Part shown: positions 1 to 6,916 of the stretch, one piece after another
Numbering within the stretch: position 1 is the first letter of the stretch
Layout of the letters: the number at the start of each line of letters is the position of its first letter
Assembly: GCA_937927455.1 (NCBI GenBank)
Contig: CALBEG010000238.1
Span: 1-34,416, forward strand
Direction of reading: 5' to 3'
DNA length: 34,416 bases
From: an uncultured Elioraea sp.
GTDB lineage: Bacteria; Pseudomonadota; Alphaproteobacteria; Acetobacterales; Acetobacteraceae
Program-made: the position numbers and the translations under genes
Notes under the pieces: model-generated
The model's database searches: none
What the model saw: the letters and a program-made list of their open reading frames with translations, nothing else
Told to the model about the DNA's origin: nothing

Positions 1-296
1 TGCGACCTGCGGCTGATGACCGGACGGCGTCGCGATCTTCGCCAGGTCGAGGATGGCACCGAGACGCCCGTCGACGTGCCCGCCGAGGCTGTCGGGCTGG
101 GCCGTGTCCTCGTCTCTGTGGCCAACTTCACGCGGCAGCGGGCATATCAGGCGGCCTTGGCGGTCCTGCCCTCCGAGCAGGCCGTGCCGGCCTCGCTGCC
201 TGCTGCTTGGACGCGCCGCGTCGCGCTGTGGCGGCGCTGGCTGACCGTGATGGAGCGGTGGGACCGCTTCGACCATGCCGGCGCCCTCAAGCTGGT
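1..296 (+). pseudogene. Middle part of a TIGR02710/Cas02710-type CARF gene, cut by the prophage
   Basis: The reading frame is open from the first base of the window, so the true start lies upstream. The segment around 244-285 encodes ERWDRFDHAGALKLV, which resembles the middle of TIGR02710 (Cas02710) CRISPR-associated CARF proteins. Beyond base 296 the frame runs into phage DNA and stops at 316-318 after seven phage-encoded residues. Joining base 296 to base 32701 keeps the frame open and continues into the fragment at 32696-33289, so both are parts of one gene. Family members are thought to sense cyclic oligoadenylates made by type III CRISPR complexes; the sensing domain itself would lie upstream of the window. 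Family assignment is from memory of motifs, not a search. Confidence 0.7.
292..296. repeat. 5-bp target site duplication, left copy (CTGGT)
   Basis: CTGGT directly precedes the TGTG prophage terminus and is repeated at 32696-32700 directly after the TACA terminus. Five base pairs is the duplication length made by Mu-family transposases. Confidence 0.85.
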
Positions 297-323
297 TGTG
301 AGGGGACAAGAGGTTTGAGAAAA
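297..323 (+). repeat. Left terminal inverted repeat of the prophage
   Basis: Bases 297-323 match the reverse complement of 32669-32695 at 23 of 27 positions, including GGGACA and GAGGTTTGAGAAAA. It is followed at once by AAGTGGGAC (322-330). These are expected to be terminal transposase-binding sites, as in the attL end of Mu. Confidence 0.8.
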
Positions 324-560
324 GTGGGACTCTGCGGGACTGGCAGGGACTGCGAGGGAAGTGCCTGAGAAAACTGCGGAATATCCTGTTGCGTCGCATT
401 CTCAACGTCCCTAAGTGGCACTCAGTTCGCGTATTTCCGGGCGATCGGGACAGAAGGTTTGCGAAAGCTGATTTCCTAAATGAAATGCGTCATTCAGAGC
501 TCTTATCAATGGGTTAGGCGCGACGAGGGGCGGTTTCGAGGCCTTCCAGAGGGGTGTTTT

Positions 561-592
561 GAGTCCCACTTAGGTGGATTTAAGTGGGACTC
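561..592. promoter_or_regulatory. Perfect 12-bp inverted repeat built from two AAGTGGGAC sites
   Basis: GAGTCCCACTTA (561-572) and TAAGTGGGACTC (581-592) are exact reverse complements separated by 8 bases. Each arm contains the site sequence seen near the left terminus. It could be a paired binding site for the transposase or an operator for the repressor. A terminator is less likely because no T-run follows either side. Confidence 0.55.
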
Positions 593-673
593 AGAATGAG
601 CAGGGCGGCGAAGGCGCCTAACCGACTGAGCAAGCGCGGGAAAAGCGCCATTCCGCGGGCCAGGCGGAAAGAT

Positions 674-1345
674 TTAAGTGGGACGCAAATCTTGTCCCAC
701 GGAAGGGTCTGGAGAGGGTTCTGCAGCAGGACTTTCGCGGGGGCTTCCGGAGGGCTGGACGGGCACCCGGTGGAGGCTGCCCGGGTGGGTGGCGGCGAGC
801 AGGAGCGCGATCTCTTCGGCCGGGATGTCGTGGCGGAAGAGGATCTGCATGAGGGCGACGCGGACGGCCGCTGAGGGCTCGACGCGGGCGATTTGCGCGG
901 CGCGATCGACGGTGGCGGCGGCGCGGTCGTAGGCGCTGGCGGCGCCGTGGTGCGGCCCGGCGGAGGCGGGCGCGTGGGGGGGTTCGCAGCAGGCGGGGCC
1001 GGAAGGCGGGGGAGCGGGGGCGGGCGCCTGTGCGCCTTCGCCAGGCTCTGGCGGCGCGCCTGGCGGCGGGCCCTCGCCGGTCAAGAGCCATTCGACCGAG
1101 ACGCCAAGCGCACGGGCGATGCGGACGGCGTTGTCGGCCCGCGGGATCGTGCCTTTGAGTACGCTGTCCATCGTGGACGACGGGATGCCGACCTGTCGTG
1201 CGAAACGCGCGGGCGGCGTTCCGCCCAGACGGCTACGGATCCGAGAGCCGAGCCCGATATCTCGTGCTGCCCCTTGCCAGTCTTCCGAAGTCTCGGCATA
1301 TACCGATTCATCGTGCCGAGTTGTCGAGACTGATGTGGAGGTCAC
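674..1345 (-). CDS. Phage HTH repressor (c-like)
   Basis: About 223 residues from a GTG at 1345; an in-frame ATG at 1363 is the alternative and neither has a good ribosome site. Residues about 31-90 form an XRE-type helix-turn-helix (GLGSRIRSRLGG, FARQVGIPSSTMDSVLKG, AVRIARALGVSVEWLLTGE). A long Pro/Ala linker follows, then a helical C-terminal part (RAAQIARVEPSAAVRVALMQILFRHDIPAEE) that may mediate oligomerisation. No LexA/S24 protease motif is visible, so RecA-driven self-cleavage is not expected. Opposite orientation to, and touching, the Ner-like gene matches the c/ner arrangement of Mu. It should hold the early operon silent in the lysogen. Confidence 0.82.
   Translation of the reverse strand: MTSTSVSTTRHDESVYAETSEDWQGAARDIGLGSRIRSRLGGTPPARFARQVGIPSSTMDSVLKGTIPRADNAVRIARALGVSVEWLLTGEGPPPGAPPEPGEGAQAPAPAPPPSGPACCEPPHAPASAGPHHGAASAYDRAAATVDRAAQIARVEPSAAVRVALMQILFRHDIPAEEIALLLAATHPGSLHRVPVQPSGSPRESPAAEPSPDPSVGQDLRPT
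1274..1320 (+). promoter_or_regulatory. Candidate early promoter and operator between repressor and Ner-like gene
   Basis: TTGCCA (1274-1279) is followed 17 bases later by CATATA (1297-1302), the most A/T-rich spot nearby and about 50 bases upstream of the Ner-like gene. A 7-bp inverted repeat CTCGGCA/TGCCGAG (1292-1298 and 1314-1320) brackets the candidate start point and could be an operator. It lies inside the repressor reading frame because the two divergent genes leave no gap. The promoter call rests on sequence resemblance only. Confidence 0.3.
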
Positions 1346-1348
1346 GCG

Positions 1349-1603
1349 ATGCTCGCGATGCATAAGGAGGATGTGAAGGCGGCGATCCGGAAGCGGTTCC
1401 GCTCGGTGCGCGCGTTCGAGGCGGCGCACGGGCTGCCGGACCGGTCGGTCTCTGACCTGCTGCGGGGCAAGCGCAGCCGGCGCGTGGAGGAGGCGGTGCT
1501 GACGCTTCTGGCCACGAGTGACGACCCTTCCCGGCAATCCGAGGTTTCGGACCATAGCGCGGAAAGGGCGGGCGCGCACCCCATGAATCGGAGCGCGGCG
1601 TGA
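1349..1603 (+). CDS. Ner-like DNA-binding regulator of the early operon
   Basis: Eighty-four residues with a GGAGG ribosome site (1337-1341) seven bases before the ATG. Residues about 4-50 look like a compact helix-turn-helix (HKEDVKAAIRKRF, FEAAHGLPDRSVSDLLRGK) similar in size and position to the Ner regulator of Mu, which turns down early transcription and the repressor promoter. An internal ATG at 1358 is possible. Its stop overlaps a tiny frame (GTGA, 1600-1603) leading to the transposase gene. Assignment is from position plus HTH pattern. Confidence 0.7.
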   Translation: MLAMHKEDVKAAIRKRFRSVRAFEAAHGLPDRSVSDLLRGKRSRRVEEAVLTLLATSDDPSRQSEVSDHSAERAGAHPMNRSAA

Positions 1604-1647
1604 GCCTCGTTGCGCAGGCGATGCCCTCAAGGCTGGCGCGGGCCTGA
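1600..1647 (+). CDS. Possible 15-residue coupling peptide between ner-like gene and transposase
   Basis: GTG at 1600 overlaps the stop of the previous gene and the TGA at 1645-1647 overlaps the transposase ATG (TGATG). The frame is VSLVAQAMPSRLARA. Double overlap suggests ribosomes could travel through it to couple transposase translation, since the transposase start has no clear ribosome site. Equally it may be chance. Confidence 0.2.
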   Translation: MSLVAQAMPSRLARA

Positions 1648-3536
1648 TGCGCGAGCCCGAGCGCTGGTTCACGGCGGCCGAGCTTGCCGCGCTGCGCCTG
1701 CCCGGGCTGCCGCGCACGAAGCGGCGGATCAATGCGCGGGCCACGGCGGAAGGATGGCCGTGGCGGCCGGCCAGCCAGCGCGGCGGCGGGCGCCAGTATC
1801 CGCTGGACGCGCTGCCGCTGGCGGCGCGGATGGCGCTTGCCGCGCGCGCGGCAGGGGAGGAGCCCGCGCCGCTCAGGGATGCGGCGCTCGTGGAGGCCGG
1901 GCCGGCGCTGGCCGAGGGCGTGCAGCGGGCGGTGGTGCTGGATGCCGTGGAGGAACGGCGCGTCTCGGCCGGTTCGCTGACGGCGGCGGTCGCGGCGGTG
2001 GCAGCCGAGACCGGGGTCAGCATCGCCACGATCTACCGCTGGAGGCAGCTGGTGACGGGCCTGAGGCGGGCGGACTGGCCGCAGGCGCTTGCGCCGCAGT
2101 GGCGGGGCGGCGGCGATCCGGCCGCGATCGACGAGGAGATCTGGCAGGCGTTCGTCTCGGACTGGCTGCGGCCGGAGCGGCCGACGTTTGCCTCCTGCCA
2201 CGCGCGGGCCGCGGCGCTTGCGGCCGCGCGCGGCGTGGCCGTGCCGGGCCTCAAGGCGTTCCGCAGGCGGCTTGCGCGCGAGGTGCCGCGCGAGGTGGTG
2301 GTGGCGCGGCGGGAGGGGCGCGAGGCGGTGCGGCGGATGCTGCCGCCGCAGGAGCGATCGGTGGCGGCGCTGGAAGCGCTCGAGCTCGTCAACGTGGACG
2401 GGCACCGGTGGGACGTGTTCGTGCGCTGGCCTGACGGGCGGGTGGCGCGGCCAGTGATGGTTGCCATCCAGGACGTCTACAGCCGGAAGATCCTGGCGTT
2501 GCGGATCGGCGAGACCGAAAGCGCAGTGCTGACGCGGCTGGCCTTTGCCGACCTGTTCCGGGACTTTGGCATCCCGGCCGGCTGCCTGATGGACAATGGC
2601 CGCGCGTTTGCGAGCAAGTGGATCACCGGAGGTGCTCCCAGCCGGTTCCGCTTCAGGGTGCGGGCGGAAGAGCCGCTCGGGATCCTGACGCTCTTTGGCA
2701 TCAGGGTGCACTGGACGACGCCCTACCGCGGGCAGTCGAAGCCGATCGAGCGGGCTTTCCGCGACTTCTGCGATGCGGTCGCCAAGCACCCGGCGCTTGC
2801 CGGTGCGTGGACGGGCAACCGGCCGGACGCAAAGCCCGAGAACTACGGCTCGCAGGCGGTGCCGCTGGACCAGTTCGAGGCGGTGGTGCGCGCCGGGATC
2901 GCGGCGCACAACGCCCGGCGCGGGCGGCGGACGGAGACGGCGCAGGGCCGCTCGTTCGACGAGGTGTTCGCCGAGAGCTACGCGCGCGCACCGGTTGGCC
3001 GCGCCACGGCCGAACAGGTGCGCCTGGCCCTGCTGGCCGCGGACAGGGTGCGGGCCGACCGGCAGTCAGGCGCGATCCGCTTCTGCGGGAACAGCTACTG
3101 GTCCCCGGACTGCACGCGGCTGGCCGGGCAGTGGCTCACGATCCGCTTCGACCCGGACGATCTCCACGGCGGGATCCACGCCTATGACGCTGCCGGGCGG
3201 TTCCTGGCCACCGTGCCGGTCTGGGAGGCTGCCGGCTTTCTCGACGTGGAGGCGGCGCGGCGGCGGGCGAAGCTCGAGGCCGAGCACCGCAGGGCCGTGG
3301 CGCGGCAGGTGGAGCTGCAGGGCCTGCTCGAGGCCGAGGAGCTGGCGCGGCTCTACGTGCCGGAGGCGACCGATTCGCCGCAGCCGCTGCCGGTTGCGAC
3401 CGTGCTGCGGCCGGTTCGGCTCCGTGAGGCCGCCGCGGCGCGCGCGGCTGCGCCTGCACTGTCGCCCGGGGCGGACAGCTACACCGACAGGTTTGCGGCG
3501 GCCGTCACCCGGCTGCGGCTGGTGGAAGGAGACTGA
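1647..3536 (+). CDS. MuA-type DDE transposase
   Basis: 629 residues, close to the 663 of MuA. Residues about 5-70 are the Mu-type winged-helix DNA-binding domain (WFTAAELAAL, TKRRINARATAEGWPWR). About 90-150 form the second end-binding region (TGVSIATIYRW). The RNase H-fold core carries the catalytic triad D251 (NVDGHRWD), D316 (LMDNGRAF) and E368 (GQSKPIERAF), spaced 65 and 52 residues, against 67 and 56 in MuA. The C-terminal region (about 450-600) contains the beta-barrel (GNSYWSPD, LAGQWLTIRFDPDD) and an Arg/Ala-rich helix (ARRRAKLEAEHRRAVARQ) matching the MuB-contacting tail. It cuts and joins phage ends for integration and replicative transposition. Confidence 0.96.
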   Translation: MREPERWFTAAELAALRLPGLPRTKRRINARATAEGWPWRPASQRGGGRQYPLDALPLAARMALAARAAGEEPAPLRDAALVEAGPALAEGVQRAVVLDAVEERRVSAGSLTAAVAAVAAETGVSIATIYRWRQLVTGLRRADWPQALAPQWRGGGDPAAIDEEIWQAFVSDWLRPERPTFASCHARAAALAAARGVAVPGLKAFRRRLAREVPREVVVARREGREAVRRMLPPQERSVAALEALELVNVDGHRWDVFVRWPDGRVARPVMVAIQDVYSRKILALRIGETESAVLTRLAFADLFRDFGIPAGCLMDNGRAFASKWITGGAPSRFRFRVRAEEPLGILTLFGIRVHWTTPYRGQSKPIERAFRDFCDAVAKHPALAGAWTGNRPDAKPENYGSQAVPLDQFEAVVRAGIAAHNARRGRRTETAQGRSFDEVFAESYARAPVGRATAEQVRLALLAADRVRADRQSGAIRFCGNSYWSPDCTRLAGQWLTIRFDPDDLHGGIHAYDAAGRFLATVPVWEAAGFLDVEAARRRAKLEAEHRRAVARQVELQGLLEAEELARLYVPEATDSPQPLPVATVLRPVRLREAAAARAAAPALSPGADSYTDRFAAAVTRLRLVEGD

Positions 3537-3613
3537 GGGATGGGCGGTGCCGGCTTCAGCCCCCGGCACCGCCCGGTGACCGGCCGAATGGGCCAGCAAG
3601 GGAAAGGCAGGAT

Positions 3614-4585
3614 ATGACACCGACGGCGGAAACACCAGAGACGATCGCGGAGCTCCGCGAGCGGCTGAAGGACTGGAAGGAGGCGAACGGCGCTTCCTGG
3701 GCGAAGCTTGCCCGGATGGTGGGCGTGCCCGAGGGCACGCTGACGCCCTGGGCAGGGGGCCAGTATGCCGGCGACAATGCCAGGGTGGCGCTGGAGGTGC
3801 GGAAGTTTCTCGACGCCGACAGCCGGCGCGCCGAGCTGACGGCGCGGCTGATCCGCGACCCCGGCTTCATCGAGACGCCGTCTGCGCTGCGGTTCCTGCA
3901 CCTGTTCGGCTGGGCGCACACGGGCGAGATCGTGGCGATCTCGGCGCCGCCGGGCACGGGGAAGACGCTGGCAGCACGGGCCTACCAGGCGCGGGCTTCC
4001 AACGTGTGGCTGGCGACCGCGCGGCCGTCCGCCTCTGGGCTGCAGCCGTTCCAGCTTGCCGTGTGCCAGGCGATGGGGTTCGACGAGAGCCGCTCGAACC
4101 CGCAGGCGCTGACGGCCCGCATCGTCGGGCGGATGCGCTCGGCGCGCGGCCTTCTCATCATCGACGAAGCGCAGGAGCTTTCGGACCGGGCGCTCGACGA
4201 AGTGCGGAGCTGGCACGACGAGACGGGGTGCGGGATCGCGTTCGTGGGCTACGAGCGGGTGGTCGGCCGGCTCGGCGGCGTGCGCGCGAAGCTGCTGGCC
4301 CGCCTGCACTCGCGGATCTCCATGCGGCATGTGCAGTACCGGCCGACTGATGAGGACGCGGCGATGATCGCGCGCGCCTGGGGCCTGGCGGATGGTGCCC
4401 TGATCGCCCGGATGCAGAAGCTCGCGGCGAAGCCGGGGGGGCTCAGGGGCGTGGCGAAGGTCATCAAGCTCGCCGGCATCGTGGCGACTGACGCCGGGCG
4501 GCCGATCACGGTTTCTGACCTGGACGATGCCTGGCGGCAGCTTGGCTATGATCTGATGCCTGCGGCCGAGGGAGGTGCGCGGTGA
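3614..4585 (+). CDS. MuB-type AAA+ ATPase, transposition target protein
   Basis: 323 residues; start preceded by AAAGGCAGG. Residues about 15-70 are an HTH-type N-terminal domain (SWAKLARMVGVPEGTLTPW), as in MuB. Walker A is APPGTGKT with K117; Walker B is LLIIDEAQEL with D184/E185. MuB forms ATP-dependent filaments on target DNA, recruits the transposase complex and gives target immunity. Placement 77 bases after the transposase gene is the standard A-B arrangement. The next gene starts within its stop codon (GTGA). Confidence 0.93.
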   Translation: MTPTAETPETIAELRERLKDWKEANGASWAKLARMVGVPEGTLTPWAGGQYAGDNARVALEVRKFLDADSRRAELTARLIRDPGFIETPSALRFLHLFGWAHTGEIVAISAPPGTGKTLAARAYQARASNVWLATARPSASGLQPFQLAVCQAMGFDESRSNPQALTARIVGRMRSARGLLIIDEAQELSDRALDEVRSWHDETGCGIAFVGYERVVGRLGGVRAKLLARLHSRISMRHVQYRPTDEDAAMIARAWGLADGALIARMQKLAAKPGGLRGVAKVIKLAGIVATDAGRPITVSDLDDAWRQLGYDLMPAAEGGAR

Positions 4586-4857
4586 GCGGCGCGGGTGTGC
4601 GAGAGCAGCTCAAGGCCGCCTGGAAGGCGCTCGAGGAGCTGAGGGTGCTGGCGGCGGAAGGCCCTGTCACTCCCGAGGCGGTGGAGGCCCGGCTTGCGGC
4701 GATCGCGGCTGCGCTGCGGCACGTGGACGAGCCCGGCACCGGCATCGTCGCGCTGCCCGTGCTGACGCTGGCCGAGCTTGGAGCGATGGCGCGGGCCGCG
4801 CGCGCGCAGCGCCGGCGGCGTGGGCTCGGCGTGGTGCCGGGAGGAAGGCAGCCATGA
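4582..4857 (+). CDS. Small helical early protein of unknown function
   Basis: Ninety-one residues from a GTG overlapping the end of the ATPase gene by four bases. It is predicted mostly helical, with an Ala/Glu-rich N-terminal half (AAWKALEELRVLAAEG, EAVEARLAAIAAALRH) and an Arg-rich tail (RAARAQRRRRG) that could touch DNA or RNA. No family recognised. Its stop overlaps the ATG of the DnaA-like gene, so the two are likely translated together. Confidence 0.6.
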   Translation: MSGAGVREQLKAAWKALEELRVLAAEGPVTPEAVEARLAAIAAALRHVDEPGTGIVALPVLTLAELGAMARAARAQRRRRGLGVVPGGRQP

Positions 4858-5213
4858 GCGCGCCAGACGTTCTGGAGCTGCGGCCGGAGCGCCGCGTGGC
4901 GCCGATGTGGGTGCCGACGCGAGACCTCATCGTGATGGAAGTGGCAGAGGCCTTCGGCGTGCCGGCCGATCTCGTCGTCTCGCGCCGGATGCTGCGCGAG
5001 GCCGTGGAGGCGCGGTTTGCCTGCGTGTGGGTGGCCGACCGGGTGACGGCCTGGTCATCGACCCAGATGGGCCGGCGGCTGTTCGGCGGCCGCGATCACA
5101 CGACGATCCTGCATGCCCGCGCGCGGGCCGAGGCGCTGCATGCGACCGACCGCGAATGGCGGCGGGCTGCCGAGCGGGCGCTCGCGATGGTGATGGAGGC
5201 CTTCGATGACTGA
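4854..5213 (+). CDS. Stand-alone DnaA domain IV (Bac_DnaA_C-like) DNA-binding protein
   Basis: 119 residues. Residues about 27-95 match the DNA-binding domain IV of the replication initiator DnaA: IVMEVAEAFGVPADLVVSRRMLREAVEAR, then MGRRLFGGRDHTTILHA, the signature DnaA uses to read DnaA boxes. The ATPase and loading domains are absent. The start at 4854 overlaps the previous stop (ATGA) and excludes an upstream out-of-family extension that is open in the same frame. Inferred role: binding host origin-type boxes or phage sites to influence replication or transcription. It sits directly after MuB in the early operon. Confidence 0.85.
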   Translation: MSAPDVLELRPERRVAPMWVPTRDLIVMEVAEAFGVPADLVVSRRMLREAVEARFACVWVADRVTAWSSTQMGRRLFGGRDHTTILHARARAEALHATDREWRRAAERALAMVMEAFDD

Positions 5214-5406
5214 GCCCAGGTTCGAGACCCGCTTTCCCGACCACCGGCTCTACGCGCGGCCGGTGCGGCAGAACGTCCCGCGGCTGCCGCTGGTGCCGAC
5301 GGAGACGCCGCTCATGCGCGCGCGCCGGCTGCGCCGGCAGTTCGGCCACGCCCTCATCCTTGTGGCTGCAGCGCTGCTCGCGGCCGCGCTCACCCCGCTC
5401 ACCTGA
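5206..5406 (+). CDS. Small single-span membrane protein
   Basis: Sixty-six residues, start overlapping the DnaA-like gene by eight bases. The N-terminal two thirds are soluble and basic (RARRLRRQF) and the C-terminus is one hydrophobic helix (HALILVAAALLAAALTPL), giving an expected tail-anchored inner-membrane topology. No family recognised. Being in the early operon argues against a lysis role. Confidence 0.6.
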   Translation: MTEPRFETRFPDHRLYARPVRQNVPRLPLVPTETPLMRARRLRRQFGHALILVAAALLAAALTPLT

Positions 5407-5417
5407 AAGGAGCTGCC

Positions 5418-6014
5418 ATGGCCACCAGACGCAAGGCAGACGCCGACCCAGCCGCCCGAAGCCTCGAGGAGGCCCGCGCCCTTCTTGCCGACTTCGGCGC
5501 GCTCGATGCCGAGCTCGTGGCGCTGGAGGAGGCCCATGCGGCACAGCTCGCGCGGCTGAAGGCGGCGCACGAGGAGGCGGCAGGGGCGCTTAAGGCGCGG
5601 CTCAGGACCATCTTCCTGCGCCTGAAGCCCTGGTGGGCGGTGGCGGGTGCGGAGGTTGCTTCCGGCCGGAAGTCGGCCGAGATCGCCGGGTGCCGGATCG
5701 GCGAGCGCACCACGCCGCCGAGGCTCCACGTGCCGCATGGCGAGACCGATCTCATCCAGAGCCTGGAGCTGCTGGGGTTCGCGTGGGCGCTCAGGGTGAA
5801 GAAGGAGCTCGACAAGCCTGCGCTCATCAAGGCGCTGGCCCGTTCCGGGGAGGATGGCCCGGACGGCGAGGATGCGCGGGTTCTTGCCGGGCTCGGGCTC
5901 GAGGTGCGGCAGCGCGAGGAGTTCTTCATCGAGCGGATCGTGCCTGCGGCGCAGGTCGAGACTGTCGCTGGCGAGCCGGCGCCAATCGCCGGGCTGAACG
6001 GAGGTGCAGCATGA
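5418..6014 (+). CDS. gam: Gam-like host nuclease inhibitor
   Basis: 198 residues after an AAAGGAG ribosome site. It matches Mu Gam: an N-terminal long coiled-coil helix (about 15-60, LEEARALLADFGALDAELVALEEAHAAQ...), then a mixed beta region with SGRKSAEIAGCRIGERTTPPRL and VKKELDKPALIKAL, typical of Phage_Mu_Gam. Mu Gam is a Ku-like dimer that covers linear DNA ends and blocks host exonucleases, protecting incoming phage DNA. Confidence 0.92.
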   Translation: MATRRKADADPAARSLEEARALLADFGALDAELVALEEAHAAQLARLKAAHEEAAGALKARLRTIFLRLKPWWAVAGAEVASGRKSAEIAGCRIGERTTPPRLHVPHGETDLIQSLELLGFAWALRVKKELDKPALIKALARSGEDGPDGEDARVLAGLGLEVRQREEFFIERIVPAAQVETVAGEPAPIAGLNGGAA

Positions 6015-6196
6015 CCCGGCGCTTCCGGCCCTTCGACCGCGTGGAGGCGGAGATCTTCGACGATGCGCTCGCGGATGGCCAGGACATCGAGACGGCCGCG
6101 CGGCGCGCCGGGCGCTCCGCGCTTGACGGCTACCGGTGGTTCCACAGGGTGTGCGAGAGGCTGGGCGAGCCGGCGCGCGAAGGAGACGGGCGATGA
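6011..6196 (+). CDS. Small early protein, possible HTH
   Basis: Sixty-one residues, start overlapping the Gam stop (ATGA). The middle (DIETAARRAGRSALDGYRWFHRVCE) has the pattern of a helix-turn-helix. Family not recognised. Part of a run of small overlapping early genes. Confidence 0.6.
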   Translation: MTRRFRPFDRVEAEIFDDALADGQDIETAARRAGRSALDGYRWFHRVCERLGEPAREGDGR

Positions 6197-6288
6197 GCGC
6201 GCGGCAGGCGCTTGTGCTCCTCGGGGAGTTCGTGGCCGTGCTGCTGGCCGGCGTGGTCCTGTGGCTCTTCTGGGTGGCGACCCCGTGA
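6193..6288 (+). CDS. 31-residue membrane micropeptide
   Basis: ATG at 6193 overlaps the previous stop (ATGA) and the TGA at 6286-6288 overlaps the next GTG start. The peptide is almost one hydrophobic helix (LGEFVAVLLAGVVLWLFW). Tight overlap on both sides supports translation. Function unknown; early timing suggests host membrane modulation rather than lysis. Confidence 0.5.
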   Translation: MSARQALVLLGEFVAVLLAGVVLWLFWVATP

Positions 6289-6605
6289 CCGGGAAGCCCT
6301 GGACCGAGGCCGAGGAAGCGCGGCTGACGGCGATGCTCGAGGCCGGGGCGAGCTACCCTGAGCTCGCCGCCGCGCTCGGCCGCTCGGTCTCGTCGGTGCG
6401 CGAGCGCCGCAAGCTCCTGCCGGGCGCGCCGCCAGCGCGGCACCCGCGCGGCTTCACGCCAGAGGAGGATGCGCGGCTGCTGGAGATGCGGCGCGCGCAC
6501 CTTCCCGGGTGGCTGATCGCGGCCGAGCTGGGGCGGAGCCGTGGCGTGGTGGCGCGGCGGCTGATGCAGCTCATTCGCGCCGGGCGGGCTGGAGGCGCGC
6601 GATGA
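6285..6605 (+). CDS. Protein with two Myb/SANT-like DNA-binding repeats
   Basis: 106 residues from a GTG overlapping the micropeptide stop. Two similar HTH units are visible: PWTEAEEARLTAMLEAG...AAALGRSVSSVRERR (residues about 5-42) and FTPEEDARLLEMRRAHL...AAELGRSRGVVARRL (about 56-95). The pattern W/F-T-x-E-E-D/E-x-R-L followed by A-x-x-LGRS-x-x-x-V is typical of Myb-like or GcrA-like DNA readers. Likely a phage transcription factor. Confidence 0.75.
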   Translation: MTGKPWTEAEEARLTAMLEAGASYPELAAALGRSVSSVRERRKLLPGAPPARHPRGFTPEEDARLLEMRRAHLPGWLIAAELGRSRGVVARRLMQLIRAGRAGGAR

Positions 6606-6916
6606 GCGCCGATCTCCCCCTGTTCCGCTGGCAGGAGCGCTACCCGGGTGCGCCCGGGTTCAAGCGGCAGGCGACTTCGGCTGAGGCGGCGACGAGCATG
6701 CGCGACCAGGCTGGCCGGCTGCGGGGTGCGGTGCTGGCGGCGCTCAGACGGCATGGCCCGCTGACGGCCGACGAGATTGCCGGCGCGCTGGGCGAGACGG
6801 TACTTTCGGTGCGGCCGCGCGTGTCCGAGCTCGCGGTGGAAGGGCTGGTGGTGAAGACGAGCCAGCGCCGGCGCAACGACAGCGGGCGGACCGCAATCGT
6901 GTGGAGGCTCGCCTGA
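6602..6916 (+). CDS. Winged-helix DNA-binding protein
   Basis: 104 residues; ATGA overlap with the previous gene. Residues about 38-104 form a winged helix (AVLAALRRHGPLTADEIAGALGETVLSVRPRVSELAVEGLV, then a beta wing SQRRRNDSGRTAIVWRL). This fold is common in phage proteins that read DNA or replace a recombination factor. No close family name is offered. Confidence 0.75.
   Translation: MSADLPLFRWQERYPGAPGFKRQATSAEAATSMRDQAGRLRGAVLAALRRHGPLTADEIAGALGETVLSVRPRVSELAVEGLVVKTSQRRRNDSGRTAIVWRLA

Larger units (their letters stand above)
297..673. promoter_or_regulatory. Gene-free left end with repeated transposase/repressor site candidates
   Basis: About 375 bases without a convincing gene. AAGTGGGAC-like motifs occur at 322-330 and 582-590, with a further copy overlapping the end of the repressor gene (676-684); a degenerate form (TAAGTGGCACTCA) is at 412-424. 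GGGAC also appears at 336-340 and 346-350. In Mu, clusters of end-type MuA sites and operators lie in this part of the genome; the equivalent role here is inferred. The stretch is less GC-rich than its surroundings, especially around 440-510. Confidence 0.6.

Noticed and set aside
618-1091. Arg-rich minus-strand frame overlapping the repressor end
   Set aside because: Out of frame with the HTH repressor and low-complexity; a shadow.
2397-2416. GTGGGAC inside coding genes (for example near 2409 and 14826) as further transposase sites
   Set aside because: Seven-base matches are frequent in such GC-rich coding DNA and the longer AAGTGGGAC or CTTGTCCCAC contexts are missing.
1308-2909. 533-residue minus-strand open frame opposite the transposase gene
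   Set aside because: Arg/Pro/His-rich composition typical of antisense frames in GC-rich genes; the plus strand encodes an unmistakable MuA with its catalytic triad.
4575-4853. Upstream extension of the DnaA-like gene in the same frame
   Set aside because: The extension is Arg/Gly-rich, overlaps the better small gene at 4582 and precedes a well-placed ATGA start at 4854.
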